A stretch of 64,000 nucleotides of DNA from Theropithecus gelada. Its lineage: Eukaryota; Chordata; Mammalia; Primates; Cercopithecidae. This document shows positions 34,741 to 46,752 of this stretch, one piece after another (within the stretch, counting starts at the first letter, position 1; every line of letters starts with the position of its first letter). The DNA lies in NCBI RefSeq assembly GCF_003255815.1, contig NC_037686.1, positions 59,592,370-59,656,369 of the forward strand, given 5' to 3'. A program made the translations under genes and the position numbers. The notes beneath the pieces are model-generated. The model searched no databases. It was not told the DNA's origin and saw only the letters and a list, made by a program, of their open reading frames with translations.

Positions 34741-36207
34741 TCTACCCCCAAAATGTGAGTATCTGTCTAAGGCAGGAGATGCACCCACTGTGGATAACAG
34801 TTCCGCTACCAAAATGTAAACTTGACTTCCTTTAAATCAAATGATTCTATAAAGTATTGAAAATCATAAAGGTGGCTCTATAGCATTTTTTAATTTGTTA
34901 GAAAAATAATAAATTATATGTCTCTATCCCCTGAGTCACAGACTTAGTATTTTGCATTGTATAATGCTCTGTCAAGAAATCATTGGGTGATACTTTATCA
35001 CAGAATTGTCACTGACTTATTATTTAGAGTTTATTAATGGCAAGTGTTTGTGTTCTGTGTTATTGTAACATCATTAGTTCACAAAACACAGAAATTAATA
35101 AAAATTCATAGATATAATTTAGTCATGAATATTAAAAAGACTCTAATTCATACAGACATTCAATCAACTAATTATCCATAAAAAAGATATTTACTACTTG
35201 AATTGCCATCTACCGAGAGTAATTTTGGCAGATATTGTAAATATTTTCTGCCAAAAGCAACATTCATCTTTTGTTTAGCAAGAAGACAAACAAAACACAT
35301 ATGAGAGATAATAGTATGCTTTAATCAAGACATGGAAGCTGCTTCTTATCCCATGCTGTTACGTGGGTAATTACATTGGCTAATACTTTCATGACTTGTT
35401 TTATTTTTTATGAATATACACATAATATGAATTTGAATAGATTTTATACTACAAAAGATGTGAAAAACTTCAATCCAAATTCCATCTTGGGAGCATATGT
35501 CATACATTTTCTTCATCATGATAGCCTGATCTGATTTCTTATTAATAGGGTCTTCATTACCATTATACCTAACTTTTTTTTCTATGTCATTTTGCCAATA
35601 TCTCTTCTCTCCTCTTCCCCCTACTATCTATGTATTATAAATTCATCATGTTTTTGTATCTCTTTTTTTGAGTTGTCAATTTTTGGGACCTAATGATAAT
35701 GTAAACAGTTTTGGCTATGATTTTCATATTCTCTCTTACACTTACTCTCCCACCAAACGTCCTACTTGTTTTGTCTTAATGATACTTTCTTTTTACTTTT
35801 ATAGAATAATGAAAAAACTCTAAAATGAATAACTGATTATTGTGATTTATATTTTATCTTCAGATTTAGCATTCAGATATGGATAGTTGTAACTGGACAA
35901 CAGATTATAATTTAAAGATAATTATTTCAAGGTCAGACAGGATATAAACATAGCAGAGACTGTATTCTTACTAGGTTGCCTGCTCAAGATTTTAACAAAA
36001 CATGACCTGTGTAAACACCTTGTCTTCTCACATTAATTTTGGGAGTTATTTTGAATTTCATTTGTTTTAGTTTTGATAATGCAACTGTATTATAATAACT
36101 ATGTGATGACAATAAACATATATATAAATCACAGTTTGCCTAGAACTTATATTTCAGGACTTTATAGGCTTTCCAATAAAAGTAGATACACTGCTAATAA
36201 AGTTTTC
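34741..36207. other. Unassigned AT-rich stretch
   Basis: I see no gene or confident repeat. Confidence 0.4.
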
Positions 36208-36218
36208 ACTGATGTATT

Positions 36219-36520
36219 TTTTTTTTTTTTTTTTTTTGAGACGGAGTCTTGCTCTGTAGCCCAGGCGGGAGTGCAGTGGCGAGATCTCGGCTCACTGCAA
36301 GCTCGGTCTCCCGGGTTCATGCCATTCTCCTGCCTCAGCCTCCCAAGTAGCTGGGACTACAGGCGCCCACCACCACGCCTGTCTAATTTTTTGTGTGTTT
36401 TTAGTAGAGACAGGATTTCAGCATGTTCGCCAGGATGGTCTCGATCTCCTGACCTCGTGATCCTCCCGCCTTGGCCTCCCAAAGTGTTGGGATTACAGGC
36501 GTGAGCCACCGCACCCGGCC
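36219..36520 (-). mobile_element. AluY-like Alu with target duplication
   Basis: This is a full-length minus-strand Alu with AluY-type words (GGCTCACTGCAAGCTC, TCTCGATCTCCTGACCTCGT) and a T19 tail. Perfect repeats ACTGATGTAT lie at 36208-36217 and 36521-36530. The low divergence makes it one of the youngest elements in the window. The 143-codon frame at 36073-36504 is antisense Alu sequence, not a gene. Confidence 0.95.
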
Positions 36521-36587
36521 ACTGATGTATTCATAATGAGAGCTGCAGAACTCTCATCTCATAACCTCATCCAAATCCCTGCCCTAA

Positions 36588-37148
36588 GAGACTTGATCAA
36601 GCTCTAGCATGGCTCCTAGCAGCATAGGGCATAGGGCCATGTCCCTAGGATGATCCCAGGACCCCATTAAAATGCCTGCCTGAAGAAACTCAGGGCTGTC
36701 AGAATTGACTGTGTCAGTCACATCTGAGACAGGCCCAACTGCCCTTTCTCAGTGAATTTACAAAAAGGGCCTACAATTGTGAATATGTGTCTCTTACAAC
36801 TCAGATGTGTCCCTCAAGGACCTGAGAGCCATTTCTTTGGAATGTAATCCTTAGGGAGGATAGATCCTGTCTCCTGGTGTCTGTGAAAGATAGAATCCTA
36901 ACTTAGATAGCTGCCAGCTAACACACTCGGCTGGCCTGATCACATTGACACTAACCAACACTTCATATTGTTTTCACCTCTCTCACTCTACTGAGCCCCC
37001 CACTCCCTCCTTCCTCCTTCTCCTTTTAAAACGCCCAATTTTCCTTAGTACAAATTGAAGTGGATCTCAGCTCTTTCTTCTACTGTCAGCAATAATTGAA
37101 TAAAATCTGTTTTTACCTCCCTAAGATCTGGCTGTTTTATCTTTGACA
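36588..37148 (+). mobile_element. Solo LTR of an ERV1-like retrovirus
   Basis: The segment starts near TGATCAAGCTCTAGCATGG. It has a CTTTTAAAACGCCC TATA-like stretch near 37023 and a GAATAAAATCTG polyadenylation signal near 37098. It ends CTGTTTTATCTTTGACA, giving U3, R and U5 order on the plus strand. I do not see internal retroviral sequence. The family name is uncertain. Confidence 0.7.
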
Positions 37149-37265
37149 ATACAAATCTAAATTTGTCTTCATTCAGTCAAGTAGTTAACTGAAGGACAAT
37201 TTGAATTATTCCAGCTAAAGGAGAGGTAAACCAAGTGCATATGCAGGATGATAAAAGTTTATTTT

Positions 37266-37563
37266 GGGGTCGGACACAGTGGCTCACACCCATAATCCCA
37301 GCATTTTGGGAGGACGAGGTGGGCGGATGGGGAATTCAAGACCAGCCTGGTCAGCATGATGAAACCCTGTCTCTACTAAAAATTCAAAAAAAAAAAAAAA
37401 GATAGCCAGGCATGGTGGTGCATGCCTGTAATCCCAGCTACTCAGGAGCCTCAGTGAGAGCATCACTTGAACCCAGGCGGTGGAGGTTGCAGTGAGCCCA
37501 GATGGCTCCAGTCTGGGTGACAGAGAGAGACTCTGTCAACAACAACAACAACAACAACAACAA
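37266..37563 (+). mobile_element. Alu with internal deletions and (CAA)n tail
   Basis: GGCTCACACCCATAATCCCA, GACCAGCCTGGTCAGCATGA, CCAGGCATGGTGGTGCATGC and GGTGGAGGTTGCAGTGAG mark a plus-strand Alu. The end of the right monomer is shortened and the tail has become CAACAACAA. Confidence 0.95.
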
Positions 37564-37589
37564 TCTCTAAGACAGAATAAACTCAGCTA

Positions 37590-37630
37590 CACCTACAAAC
37601 ACACACATATACACACACACATGCATCTAC
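37590..37630. repeat. (CA)n-rich microsatellite
   Basis: An interrupted CA run follows the Alu tail. Confidence 0.8.
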
Positions 37631-38885
37631 AACAACCCTACATTAAATAAATTTTCTGTTGTATAGCACTGAGCTTTGATACGGTAATTAAAGAAATGTT
37701 TTCTTAAGTCATTAAAACATGTCAAAAGGTCAGAATTGTTCCAGTGGCTACAATCTTAAGATTTCATTTTAGGAAAAAATAGCATGTAATTTAGATTTTA
37801 CAATATATTTGAATGTTTCCTTTGATGTAAATCTGAATTAGTTATAATTTATTGTGTATATTTAGCTACATATGTGGAAAGTATTTTTTTATATAGTTTA
37901 GTTTATAGCTACATCTTATCGAAGTCATTACCTTTCATTTGTGAGATTAAAATATAATGGTTTCATTTCATAATGATTGTATGTAACAAAGGATTTTCTA
38001 ATTGATATAAAGACTATAATTTTAAGTTTCATAAAGACATCTTATTTGTGTAAAATGTTAATGGAGAAGAATCATGGATGTGTTTTCATGCCCATTTACT
38101 TATAAAATATGGGGAAACTGGAAAAGATTAGATTGACTGAAAAGATTTTAAAGATAAAACTTTCATAATACAGATAATTGTGTGTTCTTTGGGACACTGG
38201 GATGTATTTAGATGGTTTCTCATAAAAGTAATGCAACTGTCATACAACATTATAATTAATTATACAAGTTTCTTAGCATCTCAAAAAATTAGTGAGATTT
38301 GCATTATTATGTTCAAACATTCCATAGATATAGAAGTATAAATGTCTATGACATTCCAGTAAAACTTCCAAACTATAGATGTTTTTAAGAAATTTAAAAT
38401 TCTTTTTAAGCATTTTAGAACTTTAAAATACTCTTTAAAACAAAAGCTTTACCAACCAAATCTGGATATACTCAGTTTTTGTCCTATTGTTATTTTTTTC
38501 TCTAGTAGCCCTTAAAATAAATGAATTAGTTTATATTTCATCCAGTTAAATTTTAAGTATCAAAAGCTTATTTCATCTGTTAAGAATCCAGTATTTTCTA
38601 AAAGCCTGATGAGTTCTAATTTATTGATTTGTTCTAAATTTGTGTATATTTTACATTTTGTACTAATGAAAAATATATCTCTGTTTTCCATTTTGATTCT
38701 TATAAAACCTGTTAATGGAAGAAAAATGATGACTCCAAATTGTCAATGGCTGAGGAAAAAATATGGTTGTCTGGTCATGTATTCTTTGGTGATGCAATTT
38801 GACTTTGCTAGAGTATAAAGCTACATCTAAAAACAAAGAGGTTTGATTTCCATTTTATTTATAATAGCTGATTTTAAAATATTTT
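37631..38885. other. Unassigned AT-rich stretch
   Basis: I see no gene or repeat family. Confidence 0.4.
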
Positions 38886-39014
38886 AAAAATGTTTAATGT
38901 TTTGGGTACATAGTACATGTATATATTTACAGGTTACCTACAATATTGATATAGGTATACAATGTGTAATAATTACATCAGGATAAATGGAGTATTCGTT
39001 CCCTCAACATTTTT
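38886..39014 (-). mobile_element. L1 LINE 3' UTR fragment
   Basis: GGGTACATAGTACATGTATA, ATTGATATAGGTATACAATG and TGTAATAATTACATCAGGAT are the reverse of an L1 3' UTR. Confidence 0.8.
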
Positions 39015-39734
39015 TTTTTTGGAAAAATATTGTTTATAGCTTCCATGGCGATAATATCTTTTTTGACCATGTGTTTTATAAAATTTCCAACCATTTTCTT
39101 GAAATTAGAAAGGTTCCCAGGCAAATAGCAGATTATTATCAGAAATATCATGCTTTTGTTTCCATTCTGTAGTTTCTGTTTGGAAGCTGAAACTTTGAGC
39201 AAATCACTACCTCCCTTTGTCTTAATATCTTTACTTATAAATGATTTCACCGATCCAGATGAACTCACAGGTTCCTGACAGTTTGAGCATTCTTTAAAAA
39301 CAAATATTTTTCTTTTCTCATAAAATTGATAAGCTATTTTAGTTGTATCCATGGAGACCAAAGGTTCCTACCTGGTTTCAGAAAGTTTCAATGCCTTCTC
39401 ACTTGCTATGTTTTAAAATTTTAACAGCTTGGTAAAAATCATAAAGATTAAAAAGTAACAAGGAAAAGTGACAGGTTAATTTGCTTAACCGTAGTGATCA
39501 TTTTTATGTATATGTATATAAAAAATAGCATGTTTTATAAATTAAAGATATACAATAAAAGTCATCAAGGCAGTTACAATATATATCATGGGAAAGAAAT
39601 TATATTACTGTGCAAGGCAATTATGGATATACCAAAGCTGATTAAAATGTTTCAAAACTTAAGGGAGACCTGATTCCCAGCCACATCTTGCCCAATTATT
39701 CTTCTAGATCTCAAAGTATCTGCCATATTGGGCT
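39015..39734. other. Unassigned stretch
   Basis: A 127-codon minus frame (38978-39361) ends inside the L1 fragment and has no recognisable domain, so I reject it as a gene. Confidence 0.45.
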
Positions 39735-40054
39735 ACATTTTTGTTGTTATTTTATTTATTTATTTATTTAAGACACAGCGTCTCGCTCTGTCACCCAGGC
39801 TGGAGTGCAGTGGTGCTATCTCAGCTCACTGCAACCTCCACTTCCCGGGTTCAAGTGATTCTTCTGTCTCAGCCTCCCGAGTAACTGGGATTACAGGCAC
39901 CCACCAACATGCCCGGCTAGTTTTTGTATTTTTAGTAGAGACGGGGTTTCACCATGTTGTCCAAGCTGGTCTCAAACTCCTGACCTCAGATGATCAGCCC
40001 TCCTCAGCCTCCCAAAGTGCTGGGATGACAGGCATGAGCCACTGCACATGACTG
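39735..40054 (-). mobile_element. Alu (AluS-like)
   Basis: This is a full minus-strand Alu with a TTTA-repeat tail. The target duplication is ATATTGGGCT (39725-39734) and ATACTGGGCT (40055-40064). The 107-codon frame across it is Alu-derived. Confidence 0.95.
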
Positions 40055-40299
40055 ATACTGGGCTTCCTTTAGTATCCAGTTCTTTGTTCCCCACCCTCGT
40101 GCAAATTCTGTAGCCTCATCTTAGAATAATGACTTTTGCTTTCATTCACTGGCTAGCTTCTATAAAGTCTTTAGGTCCTAGCTTGAACACTACTTGCTCA
40201 GGGCAGTTTATTCTCAACAACCCAACATTGTCCTGCCTCCTCCATACGGAAAACACCTTGTAATTGTTCCAGTGTTTCTTTTGAAAAAGGCATCACAGT

Positions 40300-42830
40300 C
40301 CAAGAAAAATTGAGTATCTACTTACGATTTTTCCATTTTGTTACACAAATATTTTTAAAATATATTCATGGTTCTGCAACTTGGTTCTTGCATTCACAAG
40401 CCTACCGATTTTTTCATGTCAAATAATAGTGCAGAGTTTAAATAGAGCATAGAAAGTTTTTCATTTTAATGTTATGATTGCATAAAAGTTATGACTTAAT
40501 TTTGTGATGTTTATTATGTTGACATATCATGCTTCATTTATCACGTCATGATATATAGACATTTGAACTTTTTCTAGTCTCTTTTATACCAAAAAAAAAA
40601 AAAAAAAAAACCACTTTGTATGCACATTACTTTGTACACATGCAGGTATATATTGGTAGGATATCCTAGAAGTAGATTATCAGTAAAGAGTTAATACATT
40701 CGAAATTTTTATTAACAATGTGAAATTGTCTTCAATAGTTTGTGTGGCACTTTTTTTCTTTGCTTTCCTATATTTTCACAATAATATATGTTATGTTCAG
40801 TTTGGGCACCATTGCTAATACAATAAGTGTATTTAGGAAATTATTTTCCTTCCTACATTCCTGAGAATGTGTTTTATAAATGAAAGTTGAATTTTGTCAA
40901 GTGCTTTTTCTGAGTTTTGAAATAATGATATATATTTTTCTTTATTTTTGTGTTAACATGATTAATTATCTTGACATATTTTTGAATGCTACACCAACCA
41001 TGCAATCTTGGGTGTATTCGTTTGCAAGGGCTGCTGTCATAACGTACCACAGACCGGATGGCTTACACAACAGAAAAATACTGTTTTCCATCCCGGGGGC
41101 CGGAAGTCTCAGACCCAGGTGTCAACGGGGATAGTTCATTCTAGGGCTTTGAGGAAGAATCTGTTCCATGCCTTTCCTAGCTTCTAGTGATTTCTCAGCA
41201 GTCTTTGGAATTTCCTGACTGGTTAAGACATATTATCCTGATATTTGCCTTCATTTTCATATGACATTTTCCCTAACCGTGTGTTTCTGTGTCTAAATTG
41301 CCTCCTCTCATAAGGGCACAAGACATATTGGATCAAGGCTGATCCTAATAACTTTGTGTTAACTTTATTACCTATGTAAAGATTGTTTCCAAATAAGGTC
41401 ACATTCTGAATGAAATACTCGGGATTAGAATTTCAGTTTATCTGTTGTTGGTAGTACAATTTAACTCATAACACTGAAATACACTTGGTTATAATATATT
41501 TTACATAGTACTTGATTTTATTATGTGGAATTTTGTCGGGACTTTTTCTTTTTACTGCTGTGTTAACAGGGCATATTTATCTGTAATATTCTTATTTTCT
41601 GGCTTTGTTTTCAGGATATTGCTGGCCTTATTAAATTAGATGTGATGTCTTCCCTTCTCTTTCCTTATCTAGTTTTTTTTTTCTATTGATTCGAATAGTT
41701 TGAAAATAATAGATGTTATTTCTTCATAATTGTTACAAATTCACCAGAAAGCACGTTGAGACTGGAATTTTCTTTGTGAGGAGACATTTGTCTATTAATT
41801 TTGATGTCTCAATACATATAGGGCTATTCTAATTGAGTGTACTTTATCAATTTGTATCTTTTGAAAATTTTATTAATTCCATCTATCTTTCTAAAATTGT
41901 TGACTAAAAGTTATATATCAAGGTTTTTTTTAGTATTACAGGATCTCTAGTTATTACTCTTGTTTATTCTTCACATTGCTCTCTTCTCTCTCATCTTGTT
42001 CTTCCTTATTTTTCGTCTTTTTAAAATTGTCTTTGCCTTTCTTTTTAAATATTTCAAATATCCAGTTTTTAGCTTTGTTAATATTCTTTCTTTTTTGATG
42101 TGTTTTATTTCATTTTCTTCTGGTCTTTTTTTTTTTTTTTAATTCTACCCTTCCTGTTGCTTAATTTGGATTTACTTTATTCTTTCTTTTTCTGCCTTCT
42201 TAAAGTGAACCACTCTTCATTGATTTTAAAGCTTTTTAAAAAATATTGTATCTAAAACTACAAATTATCTGTACTACTTTATATGCCTCCAGCACGTTTA
42301 GATATGTTGCATTTTTATTACTTTTCAGTTCAAATATTTTCTGATTTCTTTAGCAATATCTTCTTTTTCTATAAATTATTCAGAAGTGTATATCATTTCT
42401 GAGTAATTTTAAATTGTCTGGATTTTTTTTATTTTTAATATCTTTATGTTATGAACAAAGAAAAAAATATTTTAGTTATTTGATATATGTTAAGACATTT
42501 TATGGCTTAGTACATGGCCTACCTTGGTGAAAGATGCACATATATCGTGAAAAATATGTTTCTGCTCTTATCAGACAGTGTTCTAGAACAGTTCATTAAT
42601 TTAAAATAGTTCAGTGTGTTCTTTGGATCATCTAATTTCTTACTATTTTTATGTAACTCTGCTAATTACTGAGAGTATTAAAATCTTCTGGTATTATGGT
42701 AGAATTGTTTCTTTCTTTAATTTCATCAATATTTGTCTCAAGTATATTGAGGAATATAATAGGCACATGCACATTTACCATCTTTATGTCCTATGTGTTG
42801 TAATATCTGGACATTTGAATTTTTAAAAAG
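40300..42830 (-). mobile_element. L1 LINE, decayed ORF2 region
   Basis: Several blocks read as the reverse of L1 ORF2: GTTGAATTTTGTCAAGTGCT, CCAACCATGCAATCTTGG, ATTGCTGGCCTTATTAAATT, AATTCACCAGAAAGCACG, GGAATTTTCTTTGTGAGG, TATCCAGTTTTTAGCTTTG and GGCCTACCTTGGTGAAAG. The part before 40870 is less certain and may be a separate L1 piece. Frames are broken throughout. A MaLR-type LTR (41013-41473) interrupts it. Confidence 0.75.
41013..41473 (-). mobile_element. MLT1-like LTR inserted in L1
   Basis: TGTATTCGTTTGCAAGGGCT, CCACAGACCGGATGGCTTAC, GACATATTGGATCAAGGCTG, ACTTTATTACCTATGTAAAG and GGTCACATTCTGAATGAAAT follow the reverse of the LTR type seen at 49174-49566. L1 sequence resumes after it. 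Confidence 0.8.
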
Positions 42831-43869
42831 ATACAGAATTTATTCCAATCCTTATTTTTTCCACATTGGAAGCAGCAAAAGAAGTAGGTTGTAATTATAG
42901 TAACAGATACGTCCCCAAATATAATTAACTGCAATGACAAAAGTGTACAGACCAACAACATACTTAAGAAAGTAAATTTCTGATAAGCAGGTTAGCTGAT
43001 GTTAGATGGTATCTGAAAGATATTCCAGGAATATTGCTTACTAGCAATACTCAGTTTAATTTATCAAATAAATATTTAAATAAAAAGATTTGTTTTTTTT
43101 TTTTTTTTAGAAACTCGAATGATTAATTAATTCCATATGGTACATCTTCCTATACTTTGGTCCATATGTCTTCTATTTTTCAGCTAATTGACTGAAGGAC
43201 TGAGGGAAGAGCTTATGTCTATTACTGCCCTAGGGCTGTAGATGTAATGATACAGTCAGGTTATACAGAAGAGCTGTGAAGAACAAAATAGAACCGAAGG
43301 GCATACCTGAAAGGGTTAGTAGACAAGAAGAGTTTTTATTTTAATTCCTGAAGCTCCACAATTTTATCGAGTTTTTAAAGTCTTTGTAGCACTTTCACAA
43401 AGATATCTTCAGAATTACATATATATATATCCAATTTCATAAATTATGATCATGTCTGAGTTTTGTCTGAAAGGAAGTTGTTATTGCATTGGTCCAATTA
43501 TGAGCTCTGTTTGTTCCTTTATTTCTATTCCTCTAATTACCCATTGATAAAAGTCTGTCAGTGGATAATGCCTGAGAACATTATCAAATGGTTTGGTAAT
43601 GACTCATGCAGAGCAGTGATATCTTTCCTTATTTGCCTAATCGGTATCATACTTTTCAATTTGCCTAGATCATTACCCCTGGCATGTCTCACAATACTTC
43701 TGGGGCCCAAGAATCTAGATAAAAATTCTAAAATATAAAGCATCAGTCACTGACAAATTGTTTTTTCTATCTAAACTACTATAGAGATTGTATGAAGTAT
43801 AAGCAATACATTCTAGATGAGTAACCACCAACAAATTTAATGATATAATCCACTGAAATCATTCACATT
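42831..43869. other. Unassigned, with T17 tract
   Basis: A T-run lies at about 43092-43109 and a short TA run at 43420-43430. No gene is recognised, and overlapping frames at 43463-43743 on both strands have no domain. Confidence 0.4.
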
Positions 43870-44500
43870 TCGCTTGTTTTACATGCATTCATTTGTTTGT
43901 GTGTATGATTTAGTTCTGTGCATTTTCAGCACATTGACAGATTCATTTAAACGTTGTTATAGTTCAGATGCACAAAAGTTTCATCATAAAGTTTTCTACA
44001 ACTACCACTCAGTGGCAACAGTTACAATCTTGCCTTACCCTGTTTCTAACTCCTGGCAATCACTAATCTGTTTTCTGCCTCTATAATATTGTCTTTTCAA
44101 GAATCCTATCCTGTTCGATCATCACACAGATATATATGTATTGAAACATCAAATTGCACCCCATAAATACGTAAAATTCCAATGTGTCGGTTAAAAATAA
44201 ACATTAAAAATAAATAAATGTTATACAAACTGAATTAAGCAGTATGTAGCTGCCTGAAACTCGCTTTTTTAATGCAGCATAATTCTCTTGAGACCTATCA
44301 AAGTTGCATGTGTATTAATATTTTGCACCTTTTAATGGCTGAATAGAATTCCATAGTATGGATGTGCCACAATGTGTTTAACTATTCATCAGTTTTTGAC
44401 ACTTAAGATTGTTATTTCTATTTTTTTTCTTTTGCCAGTAAAGTTGCTGTGAACATTCATGTGGAAGTTTTTGCATATAGATTAATAGGAAAATATTTGT
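43870..44500 (-). mobile_element. Old L1 LINE 3' region (L1M-like)
   Basis: TTACATGCATTCATTTGTTT, CTCCTGGCAATCACTAATCT, AATGGCTGAATAGAATTCCA, TAGTATGGATGTGCCACAAT and AAGTTGCTGTGAACATTCAT are the reverse of an ancient L1. A short plus-strand L1 end (44118-44217) sits inside it. Confidence 0.75.
44118..44217 (+). mobile_element. Very short L1 3' end insertion
   Basis: ATGTATTGAAACATCAAATT, GCACCCCATAAATACGTAAA and TGTGTCGGTTAAAAATAAA match the last 90 or so bases of an L1 3' UTR on the plus strand, ending in an AAAT-rich tail. It splits the older, oppositely oriented L1M between CTTTTCAAGAATCCTAT and TGTTATACAAACTGAATTA. Confidence 0.75.
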
Positions 44501-44664
44501 TTCATAGCTAAAATAGTCACAAGCAAATTTTACTTTAGCTCATCTGTGAAACCTAAACATAGTCTTAAAATTAATCTCTTGATAAGAATAATTACATATT
44601 GTCTATTCCTGCCTTGATACTTCTATCTCTAACACTATGTGTCAGATGGTAAATATTTAGAGAT

Positions 44665-44810
44665 CTAAAGAGTGTGGTCTGCAGAGTTAAGCTTCCCGAA
44701 TTATCCACTTAGTTGTGTGCTCCTTAGAAACTACCTTGTTCCATCCTCGGTATCTATGGGCAAATGTGAGTGACTTCAGCACATATTTAATTGAATGAAT
44801 GAAGTTAGAG
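44665..44810 (+). mobile_element. MIR-like SINE fragment
   Basis: AGAGTGTGGTCTGCAGAGTT, TTATCCACTTAGTTGTGTGC and a terminal TTGAATGAATGAAG fit MIR or an L2 end. Confidence 0.4.
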
Positions 44811-46387
44811 AAATTACAGAAAACATTTTCAAAGAGTCATCTCAGAGAATGAGCGTTCAAAAAATGTAAGGTATAATATTTATTTTAATAGAAACAATGT
44901 AGCCTTAATTTCTATAAAATTAAAACATCTTCTATTTTAAAAAAACTCCCTAAAATTTATAAAATGAAAGTATCATTCACTCATCGGCTCAAGAAATTAA
45001 TACCTTACATTCATAAGAATGATTGGTAGGTAAGGTTTTGCCTGTTTTACAGATAAAAATTTAATTTTCTCAAATGTAAAGATTTATTTTTAGTTATAGG
45101 AATAGAGATGGAAGACACTAAATTGAATGCAAGTATTTTAATTTCTAATTAAATGTACTAAAATCCAAACTAGGCATCATCTTTCCCTTAATGCTTTAAA
45201 GGCATTGAATAAACAAACATTTCATGTGAAGAAGAATGAGAGAGAAACCTCATTCTAAAATAATACAAATAAGAATTATGTACAATCTATTTGTTATTAA
45301 TGATTTCTAATGCTAGGAGATATCTTACATTAGCAGACCTATTTTCTCAGCATGTTTTCTGAAGTTTTATGAAAAATATGATCAGTAATAAAAAGTTGAA
45401 TTACCTTATAGAATACATTTTAAATAATCACTCTGATTAATCCTTCAATTTGTTCCTATATTCCATGGTTTCTGATCCTATGAAAACTTGGCAGAACTAC
45501 TACTATTATTTGAAGGAAATAAAATAGCTATTGGCCTTCAATAAATGAAAGGCAGACAAAAGAATATGTGGCAAATCATAATATAATAAACACTGATATA
45601 AAATTATATTTTATTCACTATACTTTAGAGTGCAAAGGATGCACTGAAGTTAAACATAGTCAAAGCATATTGCTATTTTTATGGAATTTTCTTAAGTTTC
45701 ACCAACAAGCACATGTTTGATTTTTTTAGTCCTACTTATATTTCCTATTGCATCCATATAAGTTTAACTTCACTAGTGGATTCCATCATCTATTTTGATA
45801 AAAATCTTTATACCACTTATCAAAGGACAACCTCACCCGCACTTTTACCTTGCCAGTTAGCGATGTGGAAGGGTTAGCATTTGTGTCAAAAGAGTCATGC
45901 CAAGGATGGTATCAGTCTCCTAAATGTCGACCTGCCTCAATTTTCACCCAGGTGAGAAGAGTGAACTTTGTATAGTGGATAGTGATTGATTAGACACTAT
46001 CATCAAGCTAATTGATTTTTGGTCCAGAATTTTCCTTTTGTATCTGATAGATGATTTTAACAATTTCAGAAAATAATATTGATAGATAATATAGACATGT
46101 AGATGCACATCTATGACTATTCTCTTGATTCATGTTGCTAAAAATTAACATTTTGTGTCTATTTCTTTCTAAATGATTTTGGATTTACATTAAAAAAACT
46201 GAAAACAATTAGCTATGCTTTTACAATAAAGTCTCAAGTGTCCTCAACTTTTCTTTAAGTCAGATGTGATCCCCAGGGAAAACTGTTGCAGAGGTTTTTC
46301 TTAAACATCTTAAGCCAGTAATAATTAATTCTTTGCAATTTGATCTTTTTATGGTCCAGAGGCCACATTTCAAAGTTCAGGAAGACT
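44811..46387. other. Unassigned AT-rich stretch
   Basis: I see no gene. A CAG/GTGAGA donor-like word at about 45949 has no supporting exon. Confidence 0.4.
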
Positions 46388-46392
46388 GCAAG

Positions 46393-46747
46393 TGTATTAG
46401 TCCATTCTCACGCTGCTATGAAGGAATAACGGAGACTGGGCAATTTATAAAAAAAGAGGTTTCATTGACTCACAGTTCCACACGACTGAGGAAGCCTCAG
46501 GAAACTTATAATCAGGGCAGAAGACACCTCTTCACAGGGTGGCAGGAGAGAGAATGAGTGCCCAGCCAAGGGGGAAGCCCCTTATAAAATCATCAGATCT
46601 CGTGAGAACTCACTCACTATCACAAGAACACCATGGAGAAACTGCCCCCATGATTCAATTATCTCCACCTGGTCCTGTCCTTGGCATGTGGGGATTATTA
46701 CATTTCGAAGTGAGTTTTGGGTGGGGACACAGAACCAAACTGTATCA
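46393..46747 (-). mobile_element. MST/THE1-type solo LTR with 5-bp target duplication
   Basis: TGTATTAGTCCATTCTCACG, GAGACTGGGCAATTTATAAA, CATCAGATCTCGTGAGAACT, ATGATTCAATTATCTCCACC and CCAAACTGTATCA delimit a complete 355-bp LTR. GCAAG at 46388-46392 and 46748-46752 is the 5-bp duplication typical of MaLR elements. It is a solo LTR with no internal sequence. Confidence 0.95.
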
Positions 46748-46752
46748 GCAAG

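Noticed and set aside
36073..36504. 143-codon open frame, the longest in the window
   Set aside because: From about 36219 it is the antisense translation of an AluY-like element, and the rest is AT-rich DNA without a domain.
38978..39361. 127-codon minus frame rich in lysine
   Set aside because: Its end lies inside an L1 3' UTR fragment and the remainder has no recognisable family.
39728..40051. 107-codon open frame with a plausible start
   Set aside because: It is entirely minus-strand Alu sequence read in the plus frame, a well-known false ORF.
45930..45960. CACCCAG/GTGAGA, a good-looking splice donor
   Set aside because: No open upstream frame, no paired acceptor that I can see, and no domain.
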